From the NCBI RefSeq assembly GCF_046630445.1, contig NC_092340.1, positions 37,459,501 to 37,523,500 on the forward strand: 64,000 nucleotides of DNA. Reading direction: 5' to 3'. Each line of letters opens with the position of its first letter. Position 1 is the first letter of the stretch. This DNA comes from Rutidosis leptorrhynchoides. Its lineage: Eukaryota > Streptophyta > Magnoliopsida > Asterales > Asteraceae. The notes under the pieces are model-generated. The model worked only from the letters and a program-made list of their open reading frames with translations, had not been told where the DNA came from and made no database searches. The position numbers and the translations under genes are program-made. Of the stretch, positions 12,298 to 26,194 are shown in pieces.

Positions 12298-14166
12298 TGA
12301 GAATACATTACATGTAATCATAACTATCACCACCCTTGCGATTTGTTGTTTAATGATCATCGCCGGAGAACCACCACACACCCATCTTAAACCCATCTCA
12401 AAACCATAATCACCCCACCTCACGACACCCCTTTTATATTTCCTGTTTCATACTAAAACCACCGGTTATCACCCTAGCCTAACCAACGACAACCACCATG
12501 AAATCACCAAATCATCGAACCCATATAGCCTGCTACCGCAACAAATAGGTTCCTACTTCTATTCGACAATCACAAAACCAAACACACTCGAACTAATAAT
12601 CTGCTATACAAATGTTGTTGCTACGAACTGCTACTATATTTCTATCCCTATTTTCCTAGTAACTATCACCCCAACCTACCAAAACTAATTACTACATTTG
12701 TTGCTACTGCTACTAATACTCCTGTTTCCATTTTTCGAACAACCCATACAATCATCACTTCTACGAATTTCAATTGGTGCTCGAATCAAACCATCATCAC
12801 CCTTCTCGTCCTCTAACCTCTCTCTCATCATCTCTCTCCCACTCCTAATTCCTGTTTATAACCGTTGCTACATATCTTTCTGTTTTTCTGTTTAAATATC
12901 GAACGACCACCACCATTGTAAACATGATGCACTTATTTCGTTCCTGTCAATTCCCAAAACACATCCATTTTCTGTTATAATACAAACGATGATGAGAATA
13001 TGAAAGTGGATAATAAACAAAGAAAGAAGTTTAGAATTGAAACCCACTTGCAAAAACTGGTCGACTTATACTTCTATTCTATTATTTTAAAAGTGAAAGG
13101 ATACAAGTGGACATTTGCTTTTAACTTGTCGGTTGGGGAAAAGAAAAAGGAATCAAAACCCTTTTTCAAATTATTGATTAAACCAACTAGGTGGATCAAT
13201 ACATAAAGCCAATTAAATCATAGTGGGATATCACTATCCGTAATATTAATAATGATATTGGATTAGGTACCTTAGAGTTGATGAGTTGGAAAAGATATTG
13301 ATGGTTTAGAAACAAAATGAAATGGTGATTAGGAGGTGATGATTATGATGTTACACGAACAAATGGTGATGTTTGTTTTGGGTAATACTCGTTTCATGTT
13401 CTATGGTGGAACGATGACGATGATGTTCATTGATGATGATGTTATGATATTAATGGTGATACGAAGACTGCTGCTTTCTGCTTTGTTATTTTTTTTCTGT
13501 TTAAGTCAACAATCGAACGCACCCCAAACTCATCCGTATCATCGAGCTGGGCTTTTCTTTTTAAATGTTTGGGCTTGTAACAGGCTGTTTACATTGGGCT
13601 TCTATTCCGTGTTGGTTGGGCCAAGAGTGAGCAGTTGGGCCGTGACATAGTTGGGCTATAGATTTGTTGTTTATATGAACCGAGTTATATAGTTTAGTTA
13701 TGGGCATAAATCAGAAAAACTGGATTGGAGAAGTGGTATAGAGTGTTTATGGTCAAGCGAGAGGTCTCGGGCTCTAACCTCGTCTAAGGCATTCTTTTTA
13801 AGGAAAAAGCTTTTAAAGGTAGTTTTTAGTAATATTATTTTTATTGTTATTATTATTATTAATTATTGTTGTTATTAAGTTAATTATTATTTTTTATCAC
13901 TATTATTAGTAATATGATTATTAGTATAATTAATAGTATTATCATTAATTATTGTTATTAAGTAAAAGTATTGTTATTATTATTATTAATATCATTAACA
14001 TTATTATTATCACAAATATTATTATTTTTATTAACATACAATATTTATTTATTTTTATTACTAATATTATCATTATTATTATTTTATCATTATTAATATT
14101 AGTTTTATCATTAATATTATTATTATTATTATTATCATTTTTACAAAATTATCGTTAATAAAATTA

Positions 14167-14217
<51 letters not shown>

Positions 14218-15606
14218 AATTAATATTATCATCAATATTGTTAATATTAGTAAATTAATATTTTCAAAACTATCATTCTAACAAATAAATATTTTACACA
14301 CTAAATATATTTAGTACGTAATTATACTAATATTACATAAATTTTGGTTTTAACTAATACAATAGTATAACGTTATTTGAATTATATATCGAATAAGTAT
14401 TATAACATATTATAAGTATTAATAAAAGATATATATGAATAATGATATTAATACATAACAAAATAAATATAAAGTTGTTCGATTACAAGTATGTGTGTTA
14501 ATATATATACAAATGATATAGGTTCGTGAATCCGAGGCCAACCCTATACTTGTTCAATGTCATTCTGTGAATTTTTACTACAAAATACATTAGGTGAGTT
14601 CATTTACTCCCTTTTTACTCATTACATTTTTGGGCTGAGAATACATGCAAATGCTTTATTAACTATTTTATAATTTTTATATGTGTGAGTTCATTTGATT
14701 CCCTTTTACTCTTTACATTTTTGGGACTGAGAATACATGCGCTGTTTTTACAACTGCTTTATTAAATGCTTTTGAAATATATTTTGAATTGCAAATACAT
14801 GAAATGCTTTTATAAATGTTTGACTAGATAGACACAAGCAAAACATTCCTCGAATGAATTATTATGCAGACAGATGTTCTGCGGATTATTATTGAATTAT
14901 GTGGACATGATAATTGCCACCATTGAATTATGTGGACATGATAATTGCCACCATTGAATTATGTGGACATGATAATTGCCACCAGTTGATGTGAATGTTA
15001 TATATCGAAAGAATGATTTTATACACAGGTTATGTGTATGATATTTTTGTGCACAAGATATGTGTATGGTTACTATGATTTATGAAAATGGTTTCGTACA
15101 CGAGAAAGATGTACTGTATTTAAAAGATATAGCATGTACATTACAGGTGGGTATAGGATTCGGGTCCATTTGTACCATGCAGCATTTAAATTTTGTGGTC
15201 TATCAAAATGATGAATTTTATTGTTTTATGATAAACCAATGAACTCACCAACCTTTTGGTTGACACTTTAAAGCATGTTTATTCTCAGGTTTGAAAGAAA
15301 TCTTTCGCTGTGCATTAGCTCATTTTAAGGATTTTACTTGGAGTCATTCATTACATATTTCAAAAGACGTTGCATTCGAGTCGTTGAAGTTCATTAGAGA
15401 TTATTATTAAGTAAATGACAGATTAGGTCATTTATAGATTGGATATTATGAAATGGTATGCATACCTGTCAACTTTCGAAGAAATGAAAGATTGCATTTT
15501 AAAAACGAATGCAATGTTTGTAAAAATGTAACATATAGAGGTCAATACCTCGCGATGTAATCAAATGTAATGTTCTCGTCCATATGGATTTGGTCGGGGC
15601 ATCACA
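11233..15606 (+). repeat. LARD-2 5' LTR
   Basis: It runs from TGTGATGACCCGG to GGGGCATCACA, with a 7-bp inverted terminal match, and is followed directly by the primer site. The matching 3' LTR begins at 29317 and ends at 50813. It holds long (ATT)n-rich tracts (11430-11850, 13830-14270), a TA/CA microsatellite at 12259-12298, and a 31-bp repeat present three times (14891-14983). Short ORFs here are repeated in the 3' LTR and show no domain. Confidence 0.9.
14891..14983 (+). repeat. 31-bp tandem repeat, three copies, in LARD-2 LTR
   Basis: The unit starting ATTGAATTATGTGGACATGA repeats at 14891, 14922 and 14953 and recurs in the 3' LTR at 33087, 33118 and 33149. The 3' LTR copies differ by single bases. 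It is not CRISPR: there are no spacers. Confidence 0.9.
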
Positions 15607-15608
15607 GG

Positions 15609-15620
15609 TGGTATCAGAGC
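15609..15620 (+). other. LARD-2 primer binding site
   Basis: TGGTATCAGAGC, complementary to the 3' end of plant initiator tRNA-Met, starts two bases after the 5' LTR. It confirms plus orientation. Confidence 0.9.
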
Positions 15621-15745
15621 GGTGGTCGTAGCGAACCAGGTCGACATAAGTGTGTCTAACTAGGAGTTGTTAGGATGCATTAGTGAAGTCTGGACTTCGA
15701 CCTAGTAGTTGTTAGGTTATATTAATGAGTCTGGACTTCAACCTG
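15621..15745 (+). other. conserved post-primer-site leader of LARD-2
   Basis: This leader resembles, in orientation, the sequences just after the primer sites of LARD-1 (24101-24181) and family-R copy A (1892-1973). The common core is TCTGGACTTCGAC plus a block around TTAGGATGCATTAGTGA. In LARD-2 the block is duplicated in tandem (15666-15702, 15706-15745). A role in packaging or dimerisation is inference. Confidence 0.6.
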
Positions 15746-16052
15746 GTCCGCATGTCAAAAGTTTTTGCTTATCAATTCTTGTCGAAAATTCCTGCTTATC
15801 ATCTTAAGTCTAAACGCGTCTTACTGCATTGATTGCATGAATAGTGTATAGACAAAATTCATATCTTAGCGTATCTGCTAAATCATATATTAGCGTATAT
15901 GTTACTGTAGACTTTATCTGACACGTTTCCTTAATTCCCTTCGTAATCTACGGGATCTTTTGTACTATGTATAGGTATTCTATGTAATTAGAATATCATC
16001 CGATATCCGAAAATCATTTCATATCGAAAAATCATTTATTCAATCGTACGCA

Positions 16053-16523
16053 ATGGAACTCACAACTAGTTCAAGTCCCTCGGATTCCGACATGGAGTCC
16101 CACTCCAGCTCCGAAAGCAGTGTCACCAGAATGAATGAATCAATCAGCCATCCCCAATTCATCTGATGAATTCATAGTCTACTCAATCATTGGAGACAAG
16201 GAGAAGGCGATCCTTTTCATCAACCAAATTTCCCTCTTAGCGATGAACCTGAAGCACTCACCGTCGAACCAATCCGAAACACCATTTTCACTCTCATTAC
16301 CCGAATATCTCGCCATGATTATATTCTATCTAAAATTCTAAACCTTATTCATCCGCTCGTTCCGACCGACAATCATCCCGGAATAATAGAAGAAGTCAAC
16401 GAGCTTCGCACCCGAGTTGTAGCCTTGAAAAATATGGTGCAAAATGTACCAGCTTCAGCAACATTACCGGCACCAACAGTACCACCAACAGCAACATCCG
16501 CATCCCACACCTCAACATCATAA
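16053..16523 (+). pseudogene. gag-position ORF remnant of LARD-2
   Basis: One frame from the ATG at 16053 to the stop at 16521-16523 is open except for two adjacent TGA codons (16164-16169). The N-terminus is Ser-rich (MELTTSSSPSDSDMESHSSS). The middle has IRNTIFTLITRISRHDYILS, followed by a heptad-like helix (EEVNELRTRVVALKN) and a Pro/Thr/Ala-rich tail. It has no capsid domain or zinc knuckle that I can recognise. It lies 430 bases after the primer site, where gag is expected, so it may be the N-terminal relic of a structural protein. Confidence 0.45.
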
Positions 16524-17234
16524 TCTATCCCACGAACATTAACATCCTACGCACCATGGATACCAAGGAGTACCAACAGTAATCAACAATGAAGTATTGA
16601 ACCATAACTTCATTAATATTCTGCGAAGAATATGTGGATCCTAACAGTTTTAGAGATTACTTATTCTAGCTCAAACCGAAAAGCAAATGAGATTAATATC
16701 ATATTAACTCATTAAATCCATGATTACATCTGAAGAAAATATATATATGTATATATATTTTCATAAAGATTGTGATTAAAAATTCTTTTGTACAAACTGT
16801 TAATGGTGAAAATATTTTAAAGGGTAGGTAATACCCGAGGAATATTAAATTTCACATTAATAAGTTACACTGTACATTCTTCAATTCAGATTCAGCAGTC
16901 ATTAACAACACTGCTCAAATTCACACATATACGTATCCGTTCACCAAAGAACAACTATTTTCATCCAAGTTCAATTTCATATTTGGATTTTGACCTATCA
17001 GAATCCAACAAGTGGCATAATGAAGAAAACATTTGATGGAATAAAATTTGTTAGAAACAAACAAATTAACTATGAGAAATTTTGTTAAGAATCCACGCTA
17101 ACAAAATCCTAGCTAACTGTTCCTAGCTAACTGTGGACTAATCAACTGAGGACTACCAACAGTGGACAATTAAAATGAATTAAAATATTGATTATAACAT
17201 ATGAAACTAAACAATTCTTCAAGTTTGCCACTTG
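16524..17234 (+). other. LARD-2 internal region, left non-coding part
   Basis: Stops occur in all frames. At 16816-16830 there is a purine-rich block ending GGGTAGGTA that matches the element's terminal polypurine tract. The region is homologous to the minus-strand internal region of LARD-1 around 23200-23350. LARD-1 inserted at 17235-17239. Confidence 0.65.
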
Positions 17235-17239
17235 ATTTC

Positions 17240-19196
17240 TATAACGATCCGTTCCTAATCCATTCGGACAACGTCCATATCGATTACAAACGAATTATAA
17301 TAGTTGATAACATCGCGAGGTATTTGACCTCTATATGATACATTTTACAAACGTTGCATTTATTCTTAAAAAGACAATCTACCATTACATCAAAATTGAC
17401 ATGTTCGTCTAACATTTCCCAAAATTCAAATAACTAAATTTTAGCTCTTAATGATCTTCAATGACTCGAATGCAACGTTCTTGTATCATGACTTAAATGG
17501 TCCCAACTAGTATCCTTTATATGAGCTAATGCACAGCGGAAGACTTAATTCGTACCTGAGAATAAACATGCTTAAAAGTGTCAACCAAAAGGTTGGTGAG
17601 TTCATAAGTTTATCGCAACAACAGTTATCAAAAGTTTCAATAGACCACAAGATTTCATAGTTATAAATATCTGTACACTCGCAAGTGTATAAAAGCATTC
17701 TAAGTGGTTGAGCACTTGGTAACCATACTTAACATTTAATCACGTCGCATATTCCCTTTAATATGAAATCTTACTACACCGTACCAAGGTGTAGTCGCAA
17801 AACGAAGTACTGTGCAACCGTTGAATACTGGTCGTCCAGTCCGGTTGGGGTTGTCAGGCCCGATAGATCTATCAACAGGATTCGCGTTTACAATACAGTT
17901 GTAAATATTAGTTACCAAGCTACAGGGAAGTATGCAAGTGGTACAACTCAACGTAGAATGTATTTTAAGTACTTGTGTCTATTTCGTAAACATTTATAAA
18001 AGCATCGCATGTATTCTCAGTCCCAAAAATATATATTGCAAAAGCAATTAAAAAGGGAGCAAATGAAACTCACCAATTGTATTTTGTAGTAAAAATACAT
18101 ATAACATCATTGATAACTTATAAGGTTTGGCCTTCGATTCACGAACCTAATTAATTATATAATTATATATATTGATTAATATCTAAATAACAATTAAAGT
18201 CAAATTATAGTGTACCAATCCTAATGCTCGAGACTAATATGTAAAAGTTAACAAAAATTCATTTGACTCAAAAATGATTTCCAAAAATTCATTCATGTTT
18301 AAATATAATTAAATATTGTTGTCAAATATTTCATAAAATTATATAATTTTTATAATTAAAACTTTATTAAAAAAAATATATATACAAAATGATAAGTTAG
18401 CAATATTTTCATTAAAAATAATATTTTTAATAGAAATAATAATTTTAGTGTTAATGAAAATAAATTAATAGTTTTATTAATAATAATGATCAAAAATATT
18501 AGTTTAATAGTTTTTGATAAAAATATCAATTGTATTTAGATATAATAACAATGATAGTACTATTTTGATAATAATAATACTTATAATAACAATCTAATAA
18601 TAATAATGATTTTAACGATATCGTAAATAAAATGTAAAAATGTTCATTTTTAAACAATTTGTACAAAAGTTCGATTGACTATAACTTCAAATCCATCCGT
18701 CGAATTCTTTCGACATCTGAATGAAAAGTTTATAGTTTTTCGCCACCTTTCCAAAAACATATTATTCATATACCTTATTTCAACTGCAAGAGTAACTAAT
18801 TCAGATTCTATCCTAAAAATATATTTTAACAAAAATAGATATAAAAATATACACGATCCTAATTTCTCGAGCACCAGTCAGGGACACACTAAAAGTAAAT
18901 AAAAGTTAAGTTTAGAGTGCTTACGTATCAATATTGAGATTCAATATTGCAGGATATTATTTAGACGCAACAGAGATGACAAACACTAGTTTGTCTCATG
19001 AGCAAAACCCCCGATCCGTACCCATAACTTTCATAGATTTGACCCATAATCTCCTTAATATTATCCCATTCATAAAACCAGTTTTGGAACACTTGGATAG
19101 AACCCCGTCATAGAATCTTTGTATAAATTTTGGTACAATAAATACTCTTGATCTTAAAATTAATACTAATCTTAATCTTTAATCTTAATAATAATT

Positions 19197-19238
<42 letters not shown>

Positions 19239-20340
19239 TAAATTTTATAAGTTTACAGAGTATTATTATGTGTATATATGTGTGTGTGCGATGTTTGATG
19301 AAATGAAAAATAATAGAAGGCCTTTTAAAGAAAATTTTCGTCACCTAACTACTTTATGTCGGCAAAACATTACACGATTCGTGTAAATGGGTACACGATT
19401 CGTGTAAGGTATAGTCACGAAAGTTGTAGATTTTTGAGTTACGGTCGTTTGGACACCAAGATCACCCTTTTTCGAGTCCGAATGAATTAGTTATGATTTT
19501 TCTCGTGCAAGTGCGCAGGTTTAGTGATTTCCAACATTTTAACTTGAAATCTTGTGATGAAATGTTGTAGTCTTTTGGTGCTCATTAAAAATCTTTATAT
19601 TATCTTTATTTTTATTTTTATATCATTGAAAATCCCTAAAAATATTTTATAATCAAATTATATTATATCAAAAAAAAAATGTTCGTTGTTTAACTAAGTA
19701 TTTTTAAATACAAAACGTTTTATATTTAGCTAAAGACTATATTTAATCATTTTGTAAAAATACATAAATATATATTCAATAAACACGCTTTATTTAAATA
19801 TTCATTTTTATTAAAATCACGGACCGTTATCATTTACAATTTGTCAAAAGGTTTCAAGAAAAATTCCAACTTTTAAGATAACGTTAAAAATCTTTATTCT
19901 TATCAAAATGGTTTGATAATAATTTGACGAAAGTGGTTTCAGATATTTATAAAAATTATAATCCTTTTTAAAGAAGACGTGACATATAAATCATATTTTA
20001 TAATTTCTAAAATAATAACAGATAACTATATTAAACTTAATAATTACACCTTGACATGTAGTAAAAATATATTATCTTTTACTCTCGCCGATAAATATAG
20101 TATTCTTATATCGAAACCAAATATTACATATCTAATACCTTGTTAACGTTATCAATTAATAAATATATATCATATATACACATAAAAGTTCGTAAATGGT
20201 TAGGCTTGGTCAATGGGTAACTAATCATTCAAATATAGATTTCAGACTTTCTAGACTCAACATTAAGGTTTTTGCTTATCGTGTCGGAAATATATAGAGT
20301 TTAAGGTTTAAATTTGGTCGGAAATTTCCGGGTCGTTACA
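17240..20340 (-). repeat. LARD-1 3' LTR (left copy)
   Basis: In plus coordinates it starts TATAACGATCCG and ends GGGTCGTTACA, i.e. minus-strand TGTAACGACCC...CGTTATA. It pairs with 24196-27297. The first about 70 bases of the minus strand closely match the start of the LARD-2 LTR, then the families diverge. It contains an (AAT)n tract (19196-19238) and a palindrome pair (19371-19406). Confidence 0.9.
19371..19406. promoter_or_regulatory. paired near-palindrome in LARD-1 LTR, 21-bp spacing
   Basis: TACACGATTCGTGTA occurs at 19371-19385 and 19392-19406, start to start 21 bp. Each has 7-bp inverted arms around one central base. The same pair lies in the other LTR at 26327-26341 and 26348-26362. 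It lies about 0.93 kb from the minus-strand LTR start and about 45 bases upstream of a TTTAAAAGG stretch. A transcription factor site is inference. Confidence 0.8.
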
Positions 20341-20341
20341 G

Positions 20342-20355
20342 TACCCACCCGTTAA
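20342..20355 (-). other. LARD-1 polypurine tract
   Basis: Minus-strand TTAACGGGTGGGTA lies next to the 3' LTR. The same motif with A in place of the middle G precedes the LARD-2 3' LTR. Confidence 0.65.
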
Positions 20356-23300
20356 AGAAATTTCGTCCCCGAAATTTGGTAGAGGTTGTCATAATAACAT
20401 ATAGGAATGTTTTCATGACGAATATGAGATAATAATAGAGTTTTATCATTATTGATAGATATAGATAAAAAAATTTCGATCATGTGAAGCGTACGAGCGA
20501 AGCTATCACAAAAGAGAGTGAAATGAGTAATATGGTATCATTTTAACTGATGACGTAGTTATGATTGATTTTAAAAAAATCTTTTGTAATAAGATTTGGT
20601 TCTTCGGCGATTTAGAAACAGGATCTCCTTTGATTAAATACGGCAAATCAGCTGTGATTTCTTTGTCGGATCTTTCACTTATAAAACTACCGCCATCGTT
20701 TCCCTATTTCCATACCTCACATCTTCTTTTCTTCATCTTTTAATTCATACTTTAAGGTATTCTTTAAAATGCTTCATCCTGTTCTGATTTTTGTTATACT
20801 TCTAACTTTCATATCTTTCATTCTTCTCTTTCATCTACCGCCAGAAGAATCTATTCACTTTTATGATTTTCTTGGAATTATAATGTTTCTAATTCTCCCG
20901 TGTCTTTACGTCGCTATACGTATTGATATACACGGTTTGTAGTTTCTGGGTCGTTATTGAGTTTGATATCTTTCCTTACACTTCAATGTTCCTGCTTCTG
21001 TTTTCTATAATCATTGTCATCCATAGTTAATACTTTCTCCTGTTTGCTGCGATTTATACCTCAATTTCTATTTTGAGGCTTTGTCCCTTCGTTTCTTCTT
21101 CCCGTCCTTGAGCCAAGCGAACAATGGTCCGAAATTCGTAGGTAGGAAATTTGGAATGAACCTAGCTATTGGTTTTAGAATGAAATTGTAATGGCACGAT
21201 CTTGATTCGTAAAAATTACCAGAATATTTCGGGAAATTAGAACTATTAGGGTGATGCGTTCTAATATATTTGGAGATTGAACAGAATGTAAGAGCCGTGT
21301 AACATGGCACATGATGATGGTACTGTGAATCATCACGAAACTTAACATGAGTTACTGTAATATAATGAAGTTGATCAAGTTCCATTATATTATATTAATT
21401 CACGCATTAATTCCCAACACTTCTTCAAAACATTCATATTTTAAATTTGAAGATTTCAGAATTTAGAAACTAACACAGTTTCTTTTATTTTGTAACACAG
21501 ATGTTATGGAGAAATCAATGATTTCAAATAAGGATAGCTTCGAAAACATCTTCAGAAATATTGAGGATATTTATAATGAATGATATGATAATGTTTTAGA
21601 ATTTCTAATGTCGAAGGATGATGATGAAGATTGACCCGTAAGGGTTTAGATTCGGAAGCAAGGTGTTTACTACAGAATCGTCATGATTCTTTATGTACAA
21701 GTTTAGTCCTTGTAATTTGTTCAGAGTCTCCTTCACGATTTGCTCAATCCGGTTTTCAGTACCAAATTTTCTATCGAGCGTTCCTAACACTTCCTCCTTT
21801 TTCTGAGCTTTTTCAACATACTGTACTTCATCGTAAACTTTTGACTATTAAGGTTGTTTACGGTTTTTGCTGCTTCATCAGCATTTCAAGAACTACTTCA
21901 TAGTCCAAGATGTTTTTCAGAAACTTCGCATTCGAAACATGTAATTCTTAGGGATAGACACGTTTGGTATAACTGGGGAATTTCTATAAGATTTTCAAAA
22001 TACTGATTGCGGATTTCACCGAAGAGATAACGAGCTGCTGGTATATCGGCTGATAATGTCGTGGGATATAAAAGGTTCTCTGGTAACAACGGCGGAAGGA
22101 CAATGTTTAAATATCAAGGTTATAATAGGAGTAGTCTCACTGAGAAGTCGAAGTGGAGCTGTGACAAAATTAGCTTCTTGAAAAGGAATTGTAGGGCTGT
22201 TTTCGCTAATAAATAGCATAGGATTCAACACGGTATGTGTTAAACTATGAATTTGGATTCGAGGGTTTTCCGGTGTATAAATCTTTTCTTCGGTAGACAA
22301 GATGCGGCAGGTTCGACTTCTCGATCGAGATGTTTTTAAGAATCATGAAAGGATTTGAATGCGAATTGTAATTGTCGAGGTTCAAATGAGGTTTAGAATA
22401 AAATCAAGTGGCAAACTTGAAGATTAGTTTAGTTTCATATATGTTATAATCAATATTTTAATTAATTTTTACTTGTCCAAAGTTAGCAGTCTGTTAGTTC
22501 GATTGTCCAATAGTACAATAATTAAATAATATATATATATATATATGTATATAATATTCGAATTAAATAATACATATCGTGACCCGTGTACCGGTCTCGG
22601 TGTCGATCACAACTCAAAGTATATATATATTTTGGAATCAACTCCGACCCCGTATAGCCATATCCCACCTTCACATATAGAGTGTCTACGGTTGTTCCAA
22701 AATATATATATAGATGGGTCAATATGATAAATCGAACCTTGTATACGTGTCCCGTTATATAAAGTGCGTAAAATAAATAAATGTATATCATGACCCATGC
22801 ACCGGTGTTGTCTCAGAATTAATCCGACGTGTTGCGTACATGTGTCCCGACAGTAGTACAGTGCGAAAATTAAAATTGCGAGAATGTAAATTGCGGAAAT
22901 GTAAATTGCGATAAATTAAATGTTAATCAGTTAGCTGGGAACAGTTAGCCGGAACAGTTAGCGTGAAATTCTTAATAAATTTTCAATTAGTTAAATCGTG
23001 TGTTTCTAACAATTTTAATATATCCAATGTTTTCTTCATTATGCCACTTGTTGGATTCTGATAAGTCAAAATCCGAATATGAAATGAGAATGGTTATTCT
23101 GGGATGAGCGGATACGAATACCGGTGATTGCGAGTAAAATAATAGATGACCGTTGAATCAGATTCAAAGAATGTACAGTGTACTTATTAATGTGAATTCT
23201 AAATATTCCTCGGGTGCTACCCACCCGTTAAAATATTTTCATCATTAACAGTTTGTACGAAAGAAATTTTTAATTACAATCTTTATGAAAATATACTTGC

Positions 23301-24181
23301 ATATATATTTTCATCGGATGTAATTATGGATTTAATGAGTAAAGAAAATATTATACTCATTTGATTTACTGTTGGCACTTGATTTCATGATCTCTGAACA
23401 TTAGAGATTACGTAGTTGTCATGTTAAACGGAAGTAAATGAGGTAGGACGTAAGGCGAAGGTAATCGATGTCGAACGAAAATTTAGTAGATGGAACGATA
23501 CGTAGAACGGTGACTATACTCATGGTATAGTTTATGACGTTGAGGTTTATGACGTGACTGTGGCTGCTGCTGGTGTTTGTAACCGTCACACCATATTTTC
23601 CATTGCTGTCACACAAACGCGAAGTTTATTAACTTATACTTGTACACCGGATTGATTGGCGATTGAAGCGAGCGGATGTATAAAATTCGGAATATGAGAT
23701 GGTATATAATTATGATGAGATATCCGTAAAAAGGAGAAAAGAAATGGTTTCTCGAACAGGTTCGTCGGTAAGTGTTTCAGGTTTATCGTCAAAAGAGTAA
23801 TTTAGTGGATAGAAAGGTTCCTCGATGTGAAATGATTTTCGGATGTCATATGATATTCTAACTATATAGAATATCTATATATATATCCAAAGATTTCATA
23901 GTCTTCAAAGGAATTTACGGCATATGTCAGGCAAATCTAGGATGCGCTAAAATATGAATTTCGTCTATACACTATCGATGCACTAAATGCAGTAAGACGT
24001 GTCTAGGCTTAAGAATGCTAAGCAGGCAATTTCCCTAAAGATGATAAGCAGATGATTTCCGACTAAAGTGATAAGCAAAGCTTTTTGACAGGCAGACACG
24101 GTCGAAGTCCAGTCTCACTAATGCATCCTAACAACTACTAGTTAGACACACTAGTGGGTGACCTGGTTCGCTAAGACCAAC

Positions 24182-24193
24182 GCTCTGATACCA
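24182..24193 (-). other. LARD-1 primer binding site
   Basis: The minus strand reads TGGTATCAGAGC, two bases after the 5' LTR end. It is complementary to initiator tRNA-Met and fixes the minus orientation. Confidence 0.9.
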
Positions 24194-24195
24194 CC

Positions 24196-26152
24196 TATAA
24201 CGATCCGTTCCTAATCCATTCGGACAACGTCCATATCGATTACAAACGAATTATAATAGTTGATAACATCGCGAGGTATTTGACCTCTATATGATACATT
24301 TTACAAACGTTGCATTTATTCTTAAAAAGACAATCTACCATTACATCAAAATTGACATGTTCGTCTAACATTTCCCAAAATTCAAATAACTAAATTTTAG
24401 CTCTTAATGATCTTCAATGACTCGAATGCAACGTTCTTGTATCATGACTTAAATGGTCCCAACTAGTATCCTTTATATGAGCTAATGCACAGTGGAAGAC
24501 TTAATTCGTACCTGAGAATAAACATGCTTAAAAGTGTCAACCAAAAGGTTGGTGAGTTCATAAGTTTATCGCAACAACAGTTATCAAAAGTTTCAATAGA
24601 CCACAAGATTTCATAGTTATAAATATCTGTACACTCGCAAGTGTATAAAAGCATTCTAAGTGGTTGAGCACTTGGTAACCATACTTAACATTTAATCACG
24701 TCGCATATTCCCTTTAATATGAAATCTTACTACACCGTACCAAGGTGTAGTCGCAAAACGAAGTACTGTGCAACCGTTGAATACTGGTCGTCCAGTCCGG
24801 TTGGGGTTGTCAGGCCCGATAGATCTATCAACAGGATTCGCGTTTACAATACAGCTGTAAATATTAGTTACCAAGCTACAGGGAAGTATGCAAGTGGTAC
24901 AACTCAACGTAGAATGTATTTTAAGTACTTGTGTCTATTTCGTAAACATTTATAAAAGCATCGCATGTATTCTCAGTCCCAAAAATATATATTGCAAAAG
25001 CAATTAAAAAGGGAGCAAATGAAACTCACCAATTGTATTTTGTAGTAAAAATACATATAACATCATTGATAACTTATAAGGTTTGGCCTTCGATTCACGA
25101 ACCTAATTAATTATATAATTATATATATTGATTAATATCTAAATAACAATTAAAGTCAAATTATAGTGTACCAATCCTAATGCTCGAGACTAATATGTAA
25201 AAGTTAACAAAAATTCATTTGACTCAAAAATGATTTCCAAAAATTCATTCATGTTTAAATATAATTAAATATTGTTGTCAAATATTTCATAAAATTATAT
25301 AATTTTTATAATTAAAACTTTATTAAAAAAAAAATATATACAAAATGATAAGTTAGCAATATTTTCATTAAAAATAATATTTTTAATAGAAATAATAATT
25401 TTAGTGTTAATGAAAATAAATTAATAGTTTTATTAATAATAATGATCAAAAATATTAGTTTAATAGTTTTTGATAAAAATATCAATTGTATTTAGATATA
25501 ATAACAATGATAGTACTATTTTGATAATAATAATACTTATAATAACAATCTAATAATAATAATGATTTTAACGATATCGTAAATAAAATGTAAAAATGTT
25601 CATTTTTAAACAATCTGTACAAAAGTTCGATTGACTATAACTTCAAATCCATCCGTCGAATTCTTTCGACATCTGAATGAAAAGTTTATAGTTTTTCGCC
25701 ACCTTTCCAAAAACATATTATTCATATACCTTATTTCAACTGCAAGAGTAACTAATTCAGATTCTATCCTAAAAATATATTTTAACAAAAATAGATATAA
25801 AAATATACACGATCCTAATTTCTCGAGCACCAGTCAGGGACACACTAAAAGTAAATAAAAGTTAAGTTTAGAGTGCTTACGTATCAATATTGAGATTCAA
25901 TATTGCAGGATATTATTTAGACGCAACAGAGATGACAAACACTAGTTTGTCTCATGAGCAAAACCCCCGATCCGTACCCATAACTTTCATAGATTTGACC
26001 CATAATCTCCTTAATATTATCCCATTCATAAAACCAGTTTTGGAACACTTGGATAGAACCCCGTCATAGAATCTTTGTATAAATTTTGGTACAATAAATA
26101 CTCTTGATCTTAAAATTAATACTAATCTTAATCTTTAATCTTAATAATAATT

Positions 26153-26194
<42 letters not shown>

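Larger units (their letters stand above)
20341..24195 (-). other. LARD-1 internal region, non-coding
   Basis: All frames on both strands are broken. ORFs such as 21068-21385 or 22016-22300 show no domain. Blocks are homologous to the LARD-2 internal region. An internal copy of the polypurine motif lies at 23218-23231. A TA/CG-containing block at 22560-22870 resembles parts of the family-R LTR around 3060-3250 (GACCC, GTGTCTA and GATCACAACTCAAA phrases), pointing to sequence exchange between families. Confidence 0.7.

Noticed and set aside
14891..14983. Three regular 31-bp repeats, CRISPR-like at first sight
   Set aside because: The repeats are adjacent with no spacers, lie inside a plant LTR and recur in the other LTR.
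17507..19344. ORFs duplicated exactly at 24463-26300, which could suggest a gene duplication
   Set aside because: They are shadows of the two LTRs of LARD-1; frames are short, overlap on both strands and show no domain.
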